This document shows, in pieces, positions 11,401-18,624 of a DNA stretch of 64,000 nt. The DNA comes from Aquimarina sp. TRL1 (GTDB lineage Bacteria > Bacteroidota > Bacteroidia > Flavobacteriales > Flavobacteriaceae). The notes under the pieces are model-generated. The model was not told the DNA's origin, searched no databases, and was given only the letters and a program-made list of their open reading frames with translations. Each line of letters opens with the position of its first letter. Position 1 is the stretch's first letter. The translations under genes and the position numbers were made by a program. Where the stretch lies: positions 412,001 to 476,000 of the forward strand of contig NZ_CP053590.1 of the NCBI RefSeq assembly GCF_013365535.1. The letters are read 5' to 3'.

Positions 11401-14400
11401 CTTCCAGACTAAATATCCCCGCTATACATGCAGCAGTTATCTCTCCTACACTGTGCCCCATAACAGCTTCCGGGGAAGCTCCCCAGCTCTCCCATAATTT
11501 TGCTAATGAATATCCGATCGCAAATAATGCTGGTTGGGTATACACTGTTTGATGTATTTCTTCTTTTTCTTTGAATAAGAGGCTATATAAGTCTTTTGAT
11601 AAATAAGGGTTTAATACTTTTATACAAGTGTTTAATGTCGCTGTAAAAACAGGTTCTGTTTCATACAGTTTTTTTCCCATTTCGAAATACTGAGCACCTT
11701 GTCCTGTAAATAAAAAAGCTGTTTTTACAGGGTACTTCGGATCTGATGATTCTACTATATAATCTGCCTTCTTAATCGCTGAGAGGAATGCCTCTTTATC
11801 ACGACAGACAATGCTTGTTCTTGTGTGATACTGTGTTCGTCTGGTTGCCAGGTTATAGGCTAATTCTTTCAGCTCAATATCCGGGTTATTTTCTACATAT
11901 TTTGCTAATTGCTGTAATTGTTGAGATACTGCTTTTGCTTCTTTTGCTGCTACTGGTAATATCGTTACAGCTCTATTGTTTATATCACTTTCAATAGATA
12001 AATGATTGGTTACTTCTGGGGCTTCTTCCAAAATTATATGTGCATTGGTTCCTCCAAAACCAAAAGAGCTTACTCCTGCTCTTCTTCTACTCCCTTCATT
12101 TTTCTTCCAAGGTATAATCGCATTCGGGATTTGTATATTCATACGCTCCCAGTTAATATGATGATTTGGTGTTTGATAATGTAATTGCTTAGGGATTTCC
12201 TGTTGTTGAAAACACAATACCGTTTTTATTAACCCTGCAATCCCTGCTGCTGACTCCAGGTGACCAATATTTGCTTTTACTGAACCTACTACCAGGGGAG
12301 TCTCTTTTTTTATTCCATTTCTGTACGTATTGTGGAGGGCTTCTATTTCTATTGGGTCTCCTAAGGAAGTACCTGTTCCATGACTCTCTATATATGATAC
12401 AGTTTCCGGAGCTACATCTGCTACTTTTAGAGCTTCTTGTATCACTTGTTCCTGAGCCAATCCATTAGGAGCTGTAAGACCGTTACTTTTTCCATCTTGA
12501 TTGATAGCTGATCCTTTAATAACACCTAAAATGGTATCTTTATCTTCTAAGGCAGCAGATAATCGTTTTAACAAAACCAAACCTCCTCCTTCACTCCTCA
12601 CATATCCATTAGCGGTATTATCGAATGTCTTGCATCGTCCATCTATCGCCATCATATTAGATTGAGATAAAGCCACTGTTGGTTCTGGAGATAAAATAAG
12701 GTTCACTCCTCCTGCAATAGCCATACTACATTCTCCATTTCTAAGACTTTGAGCCGCCATATGAACACCTACTAAAGAAGAAGAGCAAGCTGTATCAATA
12801 GCCATACTAGGACCATTTAGTCCGAATTGATAGGAAATTCTATTCGCAGCAATGCTTAATGCTACTCCTGTTCCGGAATAGATATCTTTTTCGCTATCTT
12901 TTAATAAGGCTCCATAATCACTATGTACGATCCCAATAAATACACCTGTTTTAGAGTTTTTAAAACCCTTTGGCAAATATCCGGATCGTTCTATCAATTC
13001 ATTCGACAACTCAAGTAGCATTCGCTGCTGAGGGTCCATATTATTTGCTTCTCTGGGAGAAATGTTAAAAAAACCTGCATCGAAAGTATCAACTTCTGAG
13101 AGAAAACCTCCCCATCTTGTATTCATTTTATCTCCTCCAAAGTCTTCTTGGTCAGAATAAAACGCATTCGCATCCCAACGATCTTTAGGAACCTCTACAA
13201 TCGCATCTTTTCCTGTCTTTAGGTTTTTCCAAAATTCCTCAATAGAAGTTGCTCCCGGGAATCGTCCTGCCATACTGATAATAGCAATAGGTTCTTTATG
13301 AGAAGCAGTTTCTGCTACAATGGAGCTTTCTTCTTTACTTTCAGGGAATAAATAATTCGATAATTCTTCAATTGTAGAGTAACTGTATAAAGATGCCGGA
13401 GAAATTTCTTTTTCTACATACGCTGATAGCATTCCCGAAAGCCTGATCATTTGTACCGAACTCATTCCTAATTCAGAAAAAGATGTCGTAGGATATATTT
13501 TATTCTCAGGGATTTGTAATTCAGTGCTTATCGTTTTTTGCAACCAAAGTGTAATATGAGTATTGCTAATTTTTCTTGTATTCTTTACCTCTGTTGGGGA
13601 TATTTCATTCGTCTCAGTAGTACGATATACTGTTTTCTTATCCCAGCTTTCTAATACACCATCTATTTCTCCTGTCTCATAGGCTCGTTTAGCACCTACA
13701 CGTTGTATTTTTCCACTAGACGTTTTAGACACACGTCCTGGTTTTACCATAAGAATACCATACACTCCAAGCTCATGTTCCTGAAATACTGAATCACAAA
13801 TGCTTTTTACAATTTCTTTGAAATTATAATTTCGCATACTGGTTCGTTTTACTTCCTGAACAATTACTAATTGCGCAACTCCATCAATAACTGTTTCAAA
13901 AGCAGCTCCCGCATTATTCTGAAGATCTGGATGAGCTTCCTGTATCGTTTTCTCTATATCTTGCGGATAGTAATTTGCTCCATTAAATATCATTACTTCC
14001 TTTAACCTTCCCGATACAAATAATTCTCCTTCATGAAAAAATCCCATATCTCCGGTTCTCAAAAAAGTACCGGCTTTGGTATTTTCTTTTCCATTAGCAT
14101 ATACTGTTGTCGCCAAGAAAATTTCCTGGCTTAGTTTTTCACGGTTCCAGTACCCTTTGGCAATACTTTTTCCTGCTACCCATATTTCTCCAATTTCTCC
14201 TTTTTTGCAAACTTGTCTGGTTTCCGGATTTACAATTTTTACTTTTAAATCTCCTAAAACAGGTCCATTGCCGACAAAACCAATCTGGTTGGTCTTTTTT
14301 TCTTCGCGATGTATGCTAATTATTCCTTGATGGAATTTATCTTTTTCCAGATATAACATATTCGGTACACTTGTGTATTTACTCGAGCTTACCACCAATG

Positions 14401-15367
14401 TTGTTTCTGCCATCCCGTAACACGGAAATAGTGCTTTTTCTTTGAACCCTACTTTTTCAAACTTATCGACAAAACGATGTAGTGTCTCTAGACGAATAGG
14501 TTCTGATCCATTAAATGCAGATTTCCATCCTGAAATATCTAGTTCCTTAAGTTGTTCTTCCTGAATTTGATTGACACATAAATCATAGGAGAAATTGGGA
14601 CCTCCACTATAGGTTGCTTTATAGTCTGATATTGTTTGTAACCATCGTATTGGTTTCTGAATAAAAGAAGTAGGAGACATGATAATCAATTCGAACCCTA
14701 CACACAGTGCTTCCAGAATATTACCAATCAATCCCATATCATGATAGATAGGTAACCAGGTAACCCCGATTGATTTTGGACTAAGTCGAAAAGAATCTTG
14801 GATCAATTTGGTATTATGAAGGATATTTTGATGAGTTACCATAACCCCTTTGGGATCTCCGGTTGATCCAGAGGTATATTGTAAGAAAGCAATAGTTTGC
14901 GCTGTGATCTCTACATTTTTTGAGACTTCTTTAATAGTTGTCAAGACATTTGTTTGTAACCATTTTACTTCAGAAAACACCTCATCACTAAACCAACTAT
15001 GGCACTTTTTATAAACTTCATCTGTAGTTATAATAAGCGTCGCATTACAATCTGCTACAATTGTTTCCAGTCTCCCTATACGTCTTTTTCCTTGCGGAGG
15101 AAAAGCAGGTACCGCAATAACTCCAGCTAATAAACAGCCAAAAAATGCATCGGTAAAATCCAACCCTGAAGGGTATAATAGCAGTACCCGGTCTCCGGGA
15201 GTTGCTTTTTCTAAAATATGAGATGCAATTACCTTTGATCGTTCATATAATTGTTGAAATGTTCTCGAAGCTGTTTCTTCTTCTCCGTTTGTTAGAAAAC
15301 GATATATGGTTTTATTAGGAAACCGGACTAAGTGTGTATTGAATAAGTCTACAATTGTTTGTTCCAT
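5474..15367 (-). CDS. Hybrid PKS-NRPS: FAAL-ACP-KS-AT-ACP-aminotransferase-C-A-PCP (beta-amino lipopeptide starter synthetase)
   Basis: A 3297-residue megasynthase. Domains in order: fatty acyl-AMP ligase (1-590, YTSGSTGDPKG near 165); ACP (GMSS near 636); ketosynthase (about 712-1140, active Cys861 in DTACSSS, then HGTGT and NIGH motifs); acyltransferase (Ser1306 in GHSVG); ACP (GADSL near 1625); glutamate-semialdehyde-type PLP aminotransferase (about 1780-2190, Lys2072 in TYGKIAGGG); condensation domain (HHIIADG, His2384/2385); adenylation domain (FDASVWE near 2905); PCP (Ser3241). There is no ketoreductase, as expected if the beta-keto thioester is transaminated. Iturin and mycosubtilin synthetases use this order to load a fatty acid, extend it with malonate, aminate C3 and couple it to the first amino acid. 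Unlike MycA as I recall it, the AT is in cis. The A-domain code reads D-A-W-T-I-A-A-I-C-K, the GrsA phenylalanine code. Confidence 0.95.
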   Translation of the reverse strand: MEQTIVDLFNTHLVRFPNKTIYRFLTNGEEETASRTFQQLYERSKVIASHILEKATPGDRVLLLYPSGLDFTDAFFGCLLAGVIAVPAFPPQGKRRIGRLETIVADCNATLIITTDEVYKKCHSWFSDEVFSEVKWLQTNVLTTIKEVSKNVEITAQTIAFLQYTSGSTGDPKGVMVTHQNILHNTKLIQDSFRLSPKSIGVTWLPIYHDMGLIGNILEALCVGFELIIMSPTSFIQKPIRWLQTISDYKATYSGGPNFSYDLCVNQIQEEQLKELDISGWKSAFNGSEPIRLETLHRFVDKFEKVGFKEKALFPCYGMAETTLVVSSSKYTSVPNMLYLEKDKFHQGIISIHREEKKTNQIGFVGNGPVLGDLKVKIVNPETRQVCKKGEIGEIWVAGKSIAKGYWNREKLSQEIFLATTVYANGKENTKAGTFLRTGDMGFFHEGELFVSGRLKEVMIFNGANYYPQDIEKTIQEAHPDLQNNAGAAFETVIDGVAQLVIVQEVKRTSMRNYNFKEIVKSICDSVFQEHELGVYGILMVKPGRVSKTSSGKIQRVGAKRAYETGEIDGVLESWDKKTVYRTTETNEISPTEVKNTRKISNTHITLWLQKTISTELQIPENKIYPTTSFSELGMSSVQMIRLSGMLSAYVEKEISPASLYSYSTIEELSNYLFPESKEESSIVAETASHKEPIAIISMAGRFPGATSIEEFWKNLKTGKDAIVEVPKDRWDANAFYSDQEDFGGDKMNTRWGGFLSEVDTFDAGFFNISPREANNMDPQQRMLLELSNELIERSGYLPKGFKNSKTGVFIGIVHSDYGALLKDSEKDIYSGTGVALSIAANRISYQFGLNGPSMAIDTACSSSLVGVHMAAQSLRNGECSMAIAGGVNLILSPEPTVALSQSNMMAIDGRCKTFDNTANGYVRSEGGGLVLLKRLSAALEDKDTILGVIKGSAINQDGKSNGLTAPNGLAQEQVIQEALKVADVAPETVSYIESHGTGTSLGDPIEIEALHNTYRNGIKKETPLVVGSVKANIGHLESAAGIAGLIKTVLCFQQQEIPKQLHYQTPNHHINWERMNIQIPNAIIPWKKNEGSRRRAGVSSFGFGGTNAHIILEEAPEVTNHLSIESDINNRAVTILPVAAKEAKAVSQQLQQLAKYVENNPDIELKELAYNLATRRTQYHTRTSIVCRDKEAFLSAIKKADYIVESSDPKYPVKTAFLFTGQGAQYFEMGKKLYETEPVFTATLNTCIKVLNPYLSKDLYSLLFKEKEEIHQTVYTQPALFAIGYSLAKLWESWGASPEAVMGHSVGEITAACIAGIFSLEDGAKLICHRARLMQDIQEKGAMVSLHHSHREVIKYLDSYPRVSIAAINSPNHTVISGAEKEIAALCEVLTDQQIKYKYLKVSHAFHSPLMNPMLAEFEKIAATITYHRPNCKLIGNINGDLVDAEITTPSYWVNHISAPVDFLKGMLTLEKIGIDAYIEMGPHPVLTTKGSQCVHDSTKAIWLASMIKGKEENTQLLECLSEWYLCGGNVQWDQVFINRETRTITIPTYPFQRKRFWAIPLTKKEQNIPIAITTTSEKKQPMSSSTSTIFKEIEAYLRKTISATLQMDQDEILLDKSLLDFGADSLVLLEVTKKIEKQYKIKIPIRRVFEDLSNLNNIIRFIIEEKGLLEEETSVTATVPLVTSESSIKPIETTPSISSQNTILQENNGLDSLLHQFSNQNSLLSKHISEQNEILSRYIQSSSGLEGVKVAQSVVMSDKKIVATPKNKSGSKSKEVVLPGGGGSVDIFFQKLPDNQEKQLPKLIEAYTTKTAKSKAYTAKYRDVHAEYLSSAGFRMSVKEMVYPIISESAHGARFIDIDGNEYIDITMGYGSCIFGHQPDFIVNAIKAQLDKGINIGPMNELSGEVASLVSELTGLERVCLANTGTEAVSFAMRLARTVTQKNKIVIFSGSYHGHLDGVLGIQGDEQTDPMVPGITHNMVEDIIVLNYYDEDMLDQIRAHKDELAAIMVEPVRSRFPEFQPKEILTALRELATALQVPLIFDEMVTGFRIGPGGAQEYFGIKADIVTYGKIAGGGMPIGIVAGAAKYLDVVDGGVWKYGDTSYPETTKTLVAGTFARHPLAMAASKAVLEKIKEFGYQAYVALNQKADDLMNRINEFFKKEDIPVEAVNFGSLFRFKFRGNFELFKYHMIAKGVYAWAANNLFINFAHDDSDLEKIYRCVCESAYMVYKSDGTEDYVFPEEVAVEEEKIMAFDMTLAQKQLYLLHEIHQENSLAYTQTFSLELTGNVSFTALKMAVNELAEDHWILKSKVAPGGEQFIIDKTVKIPITKVDLSETEDTFEIAFQKLVDESLATPFSFEEGPLVRLSFIKQNKQKHILLISIHHIIADGWSCSLFLKGISENYNAIALGKRKQKKQYIQFNAYASWLEREKETEEWQGHEQYLLDTFSAKQCKVSLFSGEKNNGEGSHQSHSREICISSLEMETVKKWSQQNGVTLFMTLLSAFEILLLKLTGQSELVMGIPVGGRDMEGVENSIGYYSHIMPLATSYDKEQTIKTYQQELKKRLFEAYDHQTYPYAEFLKLLQDKGYDATDNIINVLFNFDVGLNALEMDGLAVNIHEHKPLYANFDLAINTLEKFGNFHITLDYKTSFLSDVLAEEMLQSFQHLVYEITKKAEEKLSTLTLISEQQEARILNDFSLSKDIYPIGNLVLEEFTKRVIENPEAVAVVYKDIELTYHQLDEQSNQLAHYLRKNNVVSGELIGMMMSRSPELLVSIFGVLKSGAGYVPIDPGLPQERKEYIIKDAQVKMILTDQEEPIPYMKDSDVREISVQRDKKDIENESRNPLAQTIQPSDIAYVIYTSGSTGNPKGVVLEHGHLSNTILPQVKKFGISPEDACLQFASPSFDASVWEIFITLSGGATLYIIEEEAKADTELFSDFIERHQISWATLPPSFFKLLDTDKIVGIKTIITAGEQADIEKSAQYVKGGGIFFNAYGPTETTICATVFDGAIMSSGVPIGRPIANTKAYILNENLEILPIGAVGELCVSGAGIAREYLNQEELTAERFLPNPFSEGERMYRTGDYARWLPDGTIAFVGRMDNQVKIRGYRIELGEIENAIDQLTEVINACVIAKEGSNGQYNLIAYVVGQNFDKKIAQQQLQEKLPAYMIPAIWIIVKEMPLNTSGKIDKKALPEPDVSTFSGSEYIAATTETEQELTRIWQDLLGVEKIGVRDNFFELGGNSLIATRLVAALRTTFEIEIYIKDIFVSRTIEELAAYVDAFREENKTSEEEYAVTINL

Positions 15368-15424
15368 GAGTGACTTCTCTTGACTAAGTGATGATTTATA
15401 GTGTGTTTTTTGAAATTTAAATAT

Positions 15425-16813
15425 CTAGTATACGTCTAAGGCTACATATTTCTCCATGCAGCTTTCAATGGCTATCTCCATAACATTTATGGCTGCATCA
15501 ATAATTTTATGAGTAGTTACTAAAGGAGGAACTAACCTCATTACATTGCTATGATGGCCTCCTACTTCGAATAGCAATCCTTTTTGAAAACATTCTTGTC
15601 TAAACTCTTTTAATAATTCGGGGAAAGGTTCTTTGGTTCTTTTGTCTCTGACAAATTCTACTCCAATCATCATTCCTCGTCCCCGTACTTCTCCGATAAA
15701 AGGATTTTCTCCCTGAATGTTCTTGAGCTTATTCATTAGGTAGGCACCTACTGTTTTTGTATGTTCTTTAATTCCGTGTATTTCTACAAAATCAAATGCT
15801 CCTCTTGCTGCCGCAATACTCACTTGATTTCCTCTAAATGTTCCTATATGAGCAGCAGGTCCCCAGGCCTCTATTTCTTTCTTATAAATCAGACCGGATA
15901 TCGGAAATCCAACACCTCCAAATCCTTTTGAAAAAGTAATAATATCAGGGATAGCATTGGTATTCATGAATTCCAAGAAACTCCCTGTTCTAAAGAAACC
16001 ACTCTGAATTTCATCGAATATAACCAGTACATCATTTTCGTGAGCAATATTGACCAATGCTTCTAAATACCCTTCTTCCGGAACAATGTTTCCTCCTTCT
16101 CCCTGAATAGGTTCTACAATAATCGCGGCGGGTTTAGAAATTCCGGAATGACTATTGGTAAAAATACTTTTGAAAGCTTCTATTCCATCAATCTCATTAG
16201 TTCCTTCGGTTTTACTTCTATATGGATAGTTGTATGGAATGAAATGTACATTAGGCATTAAAGAAGTTAGATGATTTCTGAAAAAAGTATCTGATGTTAC
16301 TGCCAGAGCTCCTGATGTCATCCCATGATATCCTCCTGTAAATGCAATTATTCCATCTCTACCTGTCTTTATTTTTGCTAACTTAATAGCTGCCTCGACT
16401 GCATCTGATCCTGTAGGTCCTCCAAAACTTACTTTATAATCATCCTGCATATGTACTGGCAGATGGTTTAATATTTTTCGGATAAGCATCATCTTATTCT
16501 CTGTAGGAAAATCCAATGCATGGATTAAATTTTCTTGTTGCTCTTTCACATAGTCCAATACAAAATCATTTCCATGTCCTACATTTAAAACACCACACCC
16601 ACTAAAAAAATCGATAAATCTATTACCATCTACATCTTCTATAATACTTCCTTTTGCCTTTTTTATGGCAATAGGCATACTTCTTGGATATGAAACCACA
16701 TTCCCTTCTATTGCTCTTTGCTCTTCTAATAAAATGGCAGATTTTTCACCCGGAACCGAAGCTGAAACAATGCTAGGTTCTTCTGATAAGTGGTATTTAC
16801 TCAATGAATTCAT
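15425..16813 (-). CDS. Class III PLP aminotransferase, diaminobutyrate--2-oxoglutarate type
   Basis: A 462-residue fold-type I aminotransferase. It has GGPTGSDAVEAA (131-142), the cofactor-binding FDEIQSGF (Asp267) and the Schiff-base lysine in FSKGFGG (Lys296). Length and motifs fit the EctB/Dat group, which turns aspartate semialdehyde into L-2,4-diaminobutyrate using glutamate. It sits 57 bp upstream of the PKS-NRPS gene on the same strand, so its likely job is to supply diaminobutyrate to the NRPS. That fits the basic-residue code of the downstream A domain. It could also feed the siderophore decarboxylase about 25 kb away. Another class III aminotransferase substrate (for example ornithine or 4-aminobutyrate) cannot be excluded from motifs alone. 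Confidence 0.82.
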   Translation of the reverse strand: MNSLSKYHLSEEPSIVSASVPGEKSAILLEEQRAIEGNVVSYPRSMPIAIKKAKGSIIEDVDGNRFIDFFSGCGVLNVGHGNDFVLDYVKEQQENLIHALDFPTENKMMLIRKILNHLPVHMQDDYKVSFGGPTGSDAVEAAIKLAKIKTGRDGIIAFTGGYHGMTSGALAVTSDTFFRNHLTSLMPNVHFIPYNYPYRSKTEGTNEIDGIEAFKSIFTNSHSGISKPAAIIVEPIQGEGGNIVPEEGYLEALVNIAHENDVLVIFDEIQSGFFRTGSFLEFMNTNAIPDIITFSKGFGGVGFPISGLIYKKEIEAWGPAAHIGTFRGNQVSIAAARGAFDFVEIHGIKEHTKTVGAYLMNKLKNIQGENPFIGEVRGRGMMIGVEFVRDKRTKEPFPELLKEFRQECFQKGLLFEVGGHHSNVMRLVPPLVTTHKIIDAAINVMEIAIESCMEKYVALDVY

Positions 16814-17061
16814 AATTAATTGTTTGTTATATGTGTTATTATTGTATCTCTTACATATGATTCCTTCATCAAGGTGTGAATAATGAAGACCCGCAGAGAT
16901 CGTATATTTTGCTATTTCATAGCAAATAGGCTTTTAGCCCATGATTTTTCTCTTGGAAAATCACAGGAAAAAAAGAGTTATAAAATAGTATGAGGTAAGG
17001 GGGAACTCTGGTTTTTACTATTTATGCTAAATAGTATTCGGAGTTAATCTGATCATTGCTT
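16814..17061. other. Gene-free spacer with two hairpin-forming inverted repeats
   Basis: A 248-bp gap inside the biosynthetic operon. Inverted repeats: TTTGCTAT at 16908-16915 with ATAGCAAA at 16919-16926, and TACTATTT at 17016-17023 with AAATAGTA at 17029-17036. The second pair is extended outward by AACTC/GAGTT flanks (17004-17045). Neither is followed by a clear T-run on the minus strand, so they do not look like ordinary terminators. No TAnnTTTG box was seen for a separate aminotransferase promoter. Confidence 0.5.
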
Positions 17062-17982
17062 TTAAAAGCTAATAATCTCTTCAAATTTATTTTTGAAGAA
17101 TGCTACGATATCTTCATTTGAAGCATCTGGACGGATTTCATCTTTTAGAAAGAATCGCAAAATTTCTAACTGATCATCCTCTGGATTTTTTTCGATATGA
17201 TTACATAAACCTATATATTCCTGATCGTATAAAAAATTCCAAGTTATAGAAATACTATCTGACTGGCTTGTCACATCATGAAACCAACCTGATGGAAATA
17301 AAACAATTTCTCCTGGTTTCAAAACATCTTCATAATCATATGTTATCTTAGAAAAATCAGGAAACTTCTGATGATCCGGTTGTTGGATATCAACAAATTC
17401 TTTTCCGTTCATTACCTGAGGCTCTTTTTCCGGGTTATAAAGAAAAATCTTTTTTTCTCCATAAAACTGACACAAGATAGCATTGCTATTAAACGGATCT
17501 TTATGTAAGCGTGTTCTGGATCCTTTTCCTGAAACAAATAACCCTTTATAAGGATATCGGTACTTGGTTATATCCCTTTGTTGACCACTTTTACTATATG
17601 GAACTACTAAGGATTCATCAGGTAAGAAATAAGGGTGGCTCCAAAAACCCTCAAGGGACTTAAACACTTTATCTGACCAATAAAAGTCAACTTCTTTTAA
17701 TTTTGTATACCATCGCATATACTCTTTGGTTAATCCTTCTTCTTCTGTCCTTCCAAAGTTTTTATCTATATATTCTCTAAAAGGAACAACTCCTTGTAGA
17801 TCAAAAAGCTCATCATACACCTGCACCTGTTCTTCTCCAAATTCTTTCTTAAAATAGTCTGGCGTAAATTTACTCAAATCCCAGTCTTTCATTCCATCTG
17901 TAACGATTACTGGCTTATTAGACATTATATATTCTTCTATATATTCTTGTTTAGTAATGGCATGAATTCTTTCTATTTTCAT
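17062..17982 (-). CDS. JmjC/cupin-8 family Fe(II)/2-oxoglutarate-dependent oxygenase
   Basis: A 306-residue protein of the cupin_8/JmjC group. The metal triad is visible as His160-x-Asp162 in RLHKDP and His235 in GWFHDVTS, with GEKKIFLY (Lys178) as a candidate 2-oxoglutarate-contacting strand. FPSGWFH is typical of FIH-like hydroxylases. It is the first gene of the lipopeptide cluster, 248 bp before the aminotransferase gene, so it probably beta-hydroxylates an amino acid, either free or carried on a PCP. Substrate and timing are inference. No signal peptide is seen, so it should be cytoplasmic. The ATG at 17982 is the only good start. Confidence 0.85.
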   Translation of the reverse strand: MKIERIHAITKQEYIEEYIMSNKPVIVTDGMKDWDLSKFTPDYFKKEFGEEQVQVYDELFDLQGVVPFREYIDKNFGRTEEEGLTKEYMRWYTKLKEVDFYWSDKVFKSLEGFWSHPYFLPDESLVVPYSKSGQQRDITKYRYPYKGLFVSGKGSRTRLHKDPFNSNAILCQFYGEKKIFLYNPEKEPQVMNGKEFVDIQQPDHQKFPDFSKITYDYEDVLKPGEIVLFPSGWFHDVTSQSDSISITWNFLYDQEYIGLCNHIEKNPEDDQLEILRFFLKDEIRPDASNEDIVAFFKNKFEEIISF

Positions 17983-18287
17983 CGTGTTGTAATTATTTTT
18001 GTCTTAGAATTGATTGTATAGAAATGTCGTATTGATTATAATTTGCCAATTAAAAGCTGACATATTATAGTTACTGAAGAAAAATCGTTTCTATATTTTT
18101 TGAAAAAAATGGTCTTATCAGATGTAGTAATTATTATTTCTAAAATACTACACTTGGATACTGAGCAAAGCTTCGCTTCTTTAACTCACACAACCATGGG
18201 ATCGTTAATGATTAAATTTAGTATTAGAGAGCTTCCTAATATTGGAAAAGGAATATAAAACTAAATGAATGGGGATTCCGTACTTAT

Positions 18288-18301
18288 GTGTTTCTAAACA
18301 C
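18288..18301. promoter_or_regulatory. Palindrome GTGTTT-N2-AAACAC, candidate operator
   Basis: Perfect 6-bp arms with a 2-nt spacer. It lies where the start site predicted from the TATATTTG box at 18306-18313 (minus strand) would fall, a typical place for a repressor site. No regulator gene is visible in the cluster part within this window. Confidence 0.4.
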
Positions 18302-18305
18302 GTAC

Positions 18306-18331
18306 CAAATATAGATATTTTACCACGTCAA
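18306..18331 (-). promoter_or_regulatory. Candidate promoter of the lipopeptide cluster
   Basis: On the minus strand TATATTTG (18313-18306) matches the Bacteroidota -7 box TAnnTTTG, and TTGAC lies at 18331-18327 with a 15-nt spacer. That spacer is shorter than the usual 19-21 nt, which lowers confidence. It would give a 5' leader of about 315 nt before the oxygenase gene. Confidence 0.4.
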
Positions 18332-18624
18332 TATGTACGCTTAAACCTCACAAAGTATACGGTTAAAAAAATCAAAAACAAGCCGAAAAACCAAAATACT
18401 GAAAACCAGCAACATAACTAATTAAAAAAGAAGGCGGTATTTATTTTTTTACTTTTTTTTAACATTGATATCGCTAAATCTAACCTTAACTAAAGGCTTT
18501 TTTTATGTTTATAAAACAAGAAAACAACCTGCTATGCTCTTTTTCTAACTTTTAGCAGCGGAGGACAGTTATAATTATTGATTTATGTAAAATAATTATA
18601 CCCTCATGTTAAATGCAAACAATA

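Larger units (their letters stand above)
17983..18624. other. Intergenic region upstream of the lipopeptide cluster
   Basis: 642 bp without a convincing gene. It holds the best minus-strand promoter candidate for the cluster (18306-18331), a GTGTTT-ct-AAACAC palindrome (18288-18301), and an AT-only inverted repeat at 18570-18579/18591-18600 just after the stop of the neighbouring outer-membrane operon. The rest is AT-rich and I recognise nothing in it. Confidence 0.6.

Noticed and set aside
15425..16813. Diaminobutyrate aminotransferase as part of the siderophore locus only
   Set aside because: It is in the lipopeptide operon, 57 bp from the PKS-NRPS gene and 25 kb from the siderophore genes; the lipopeptide role is simpler, though sharing remains possible.
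18570..18600. AT-only inverted repeat as a terminator of the receptor operon
   Set aside because: The stem has no G-C pair and is not followed by a T-run on the minus strand, so termination there cannot be supported.
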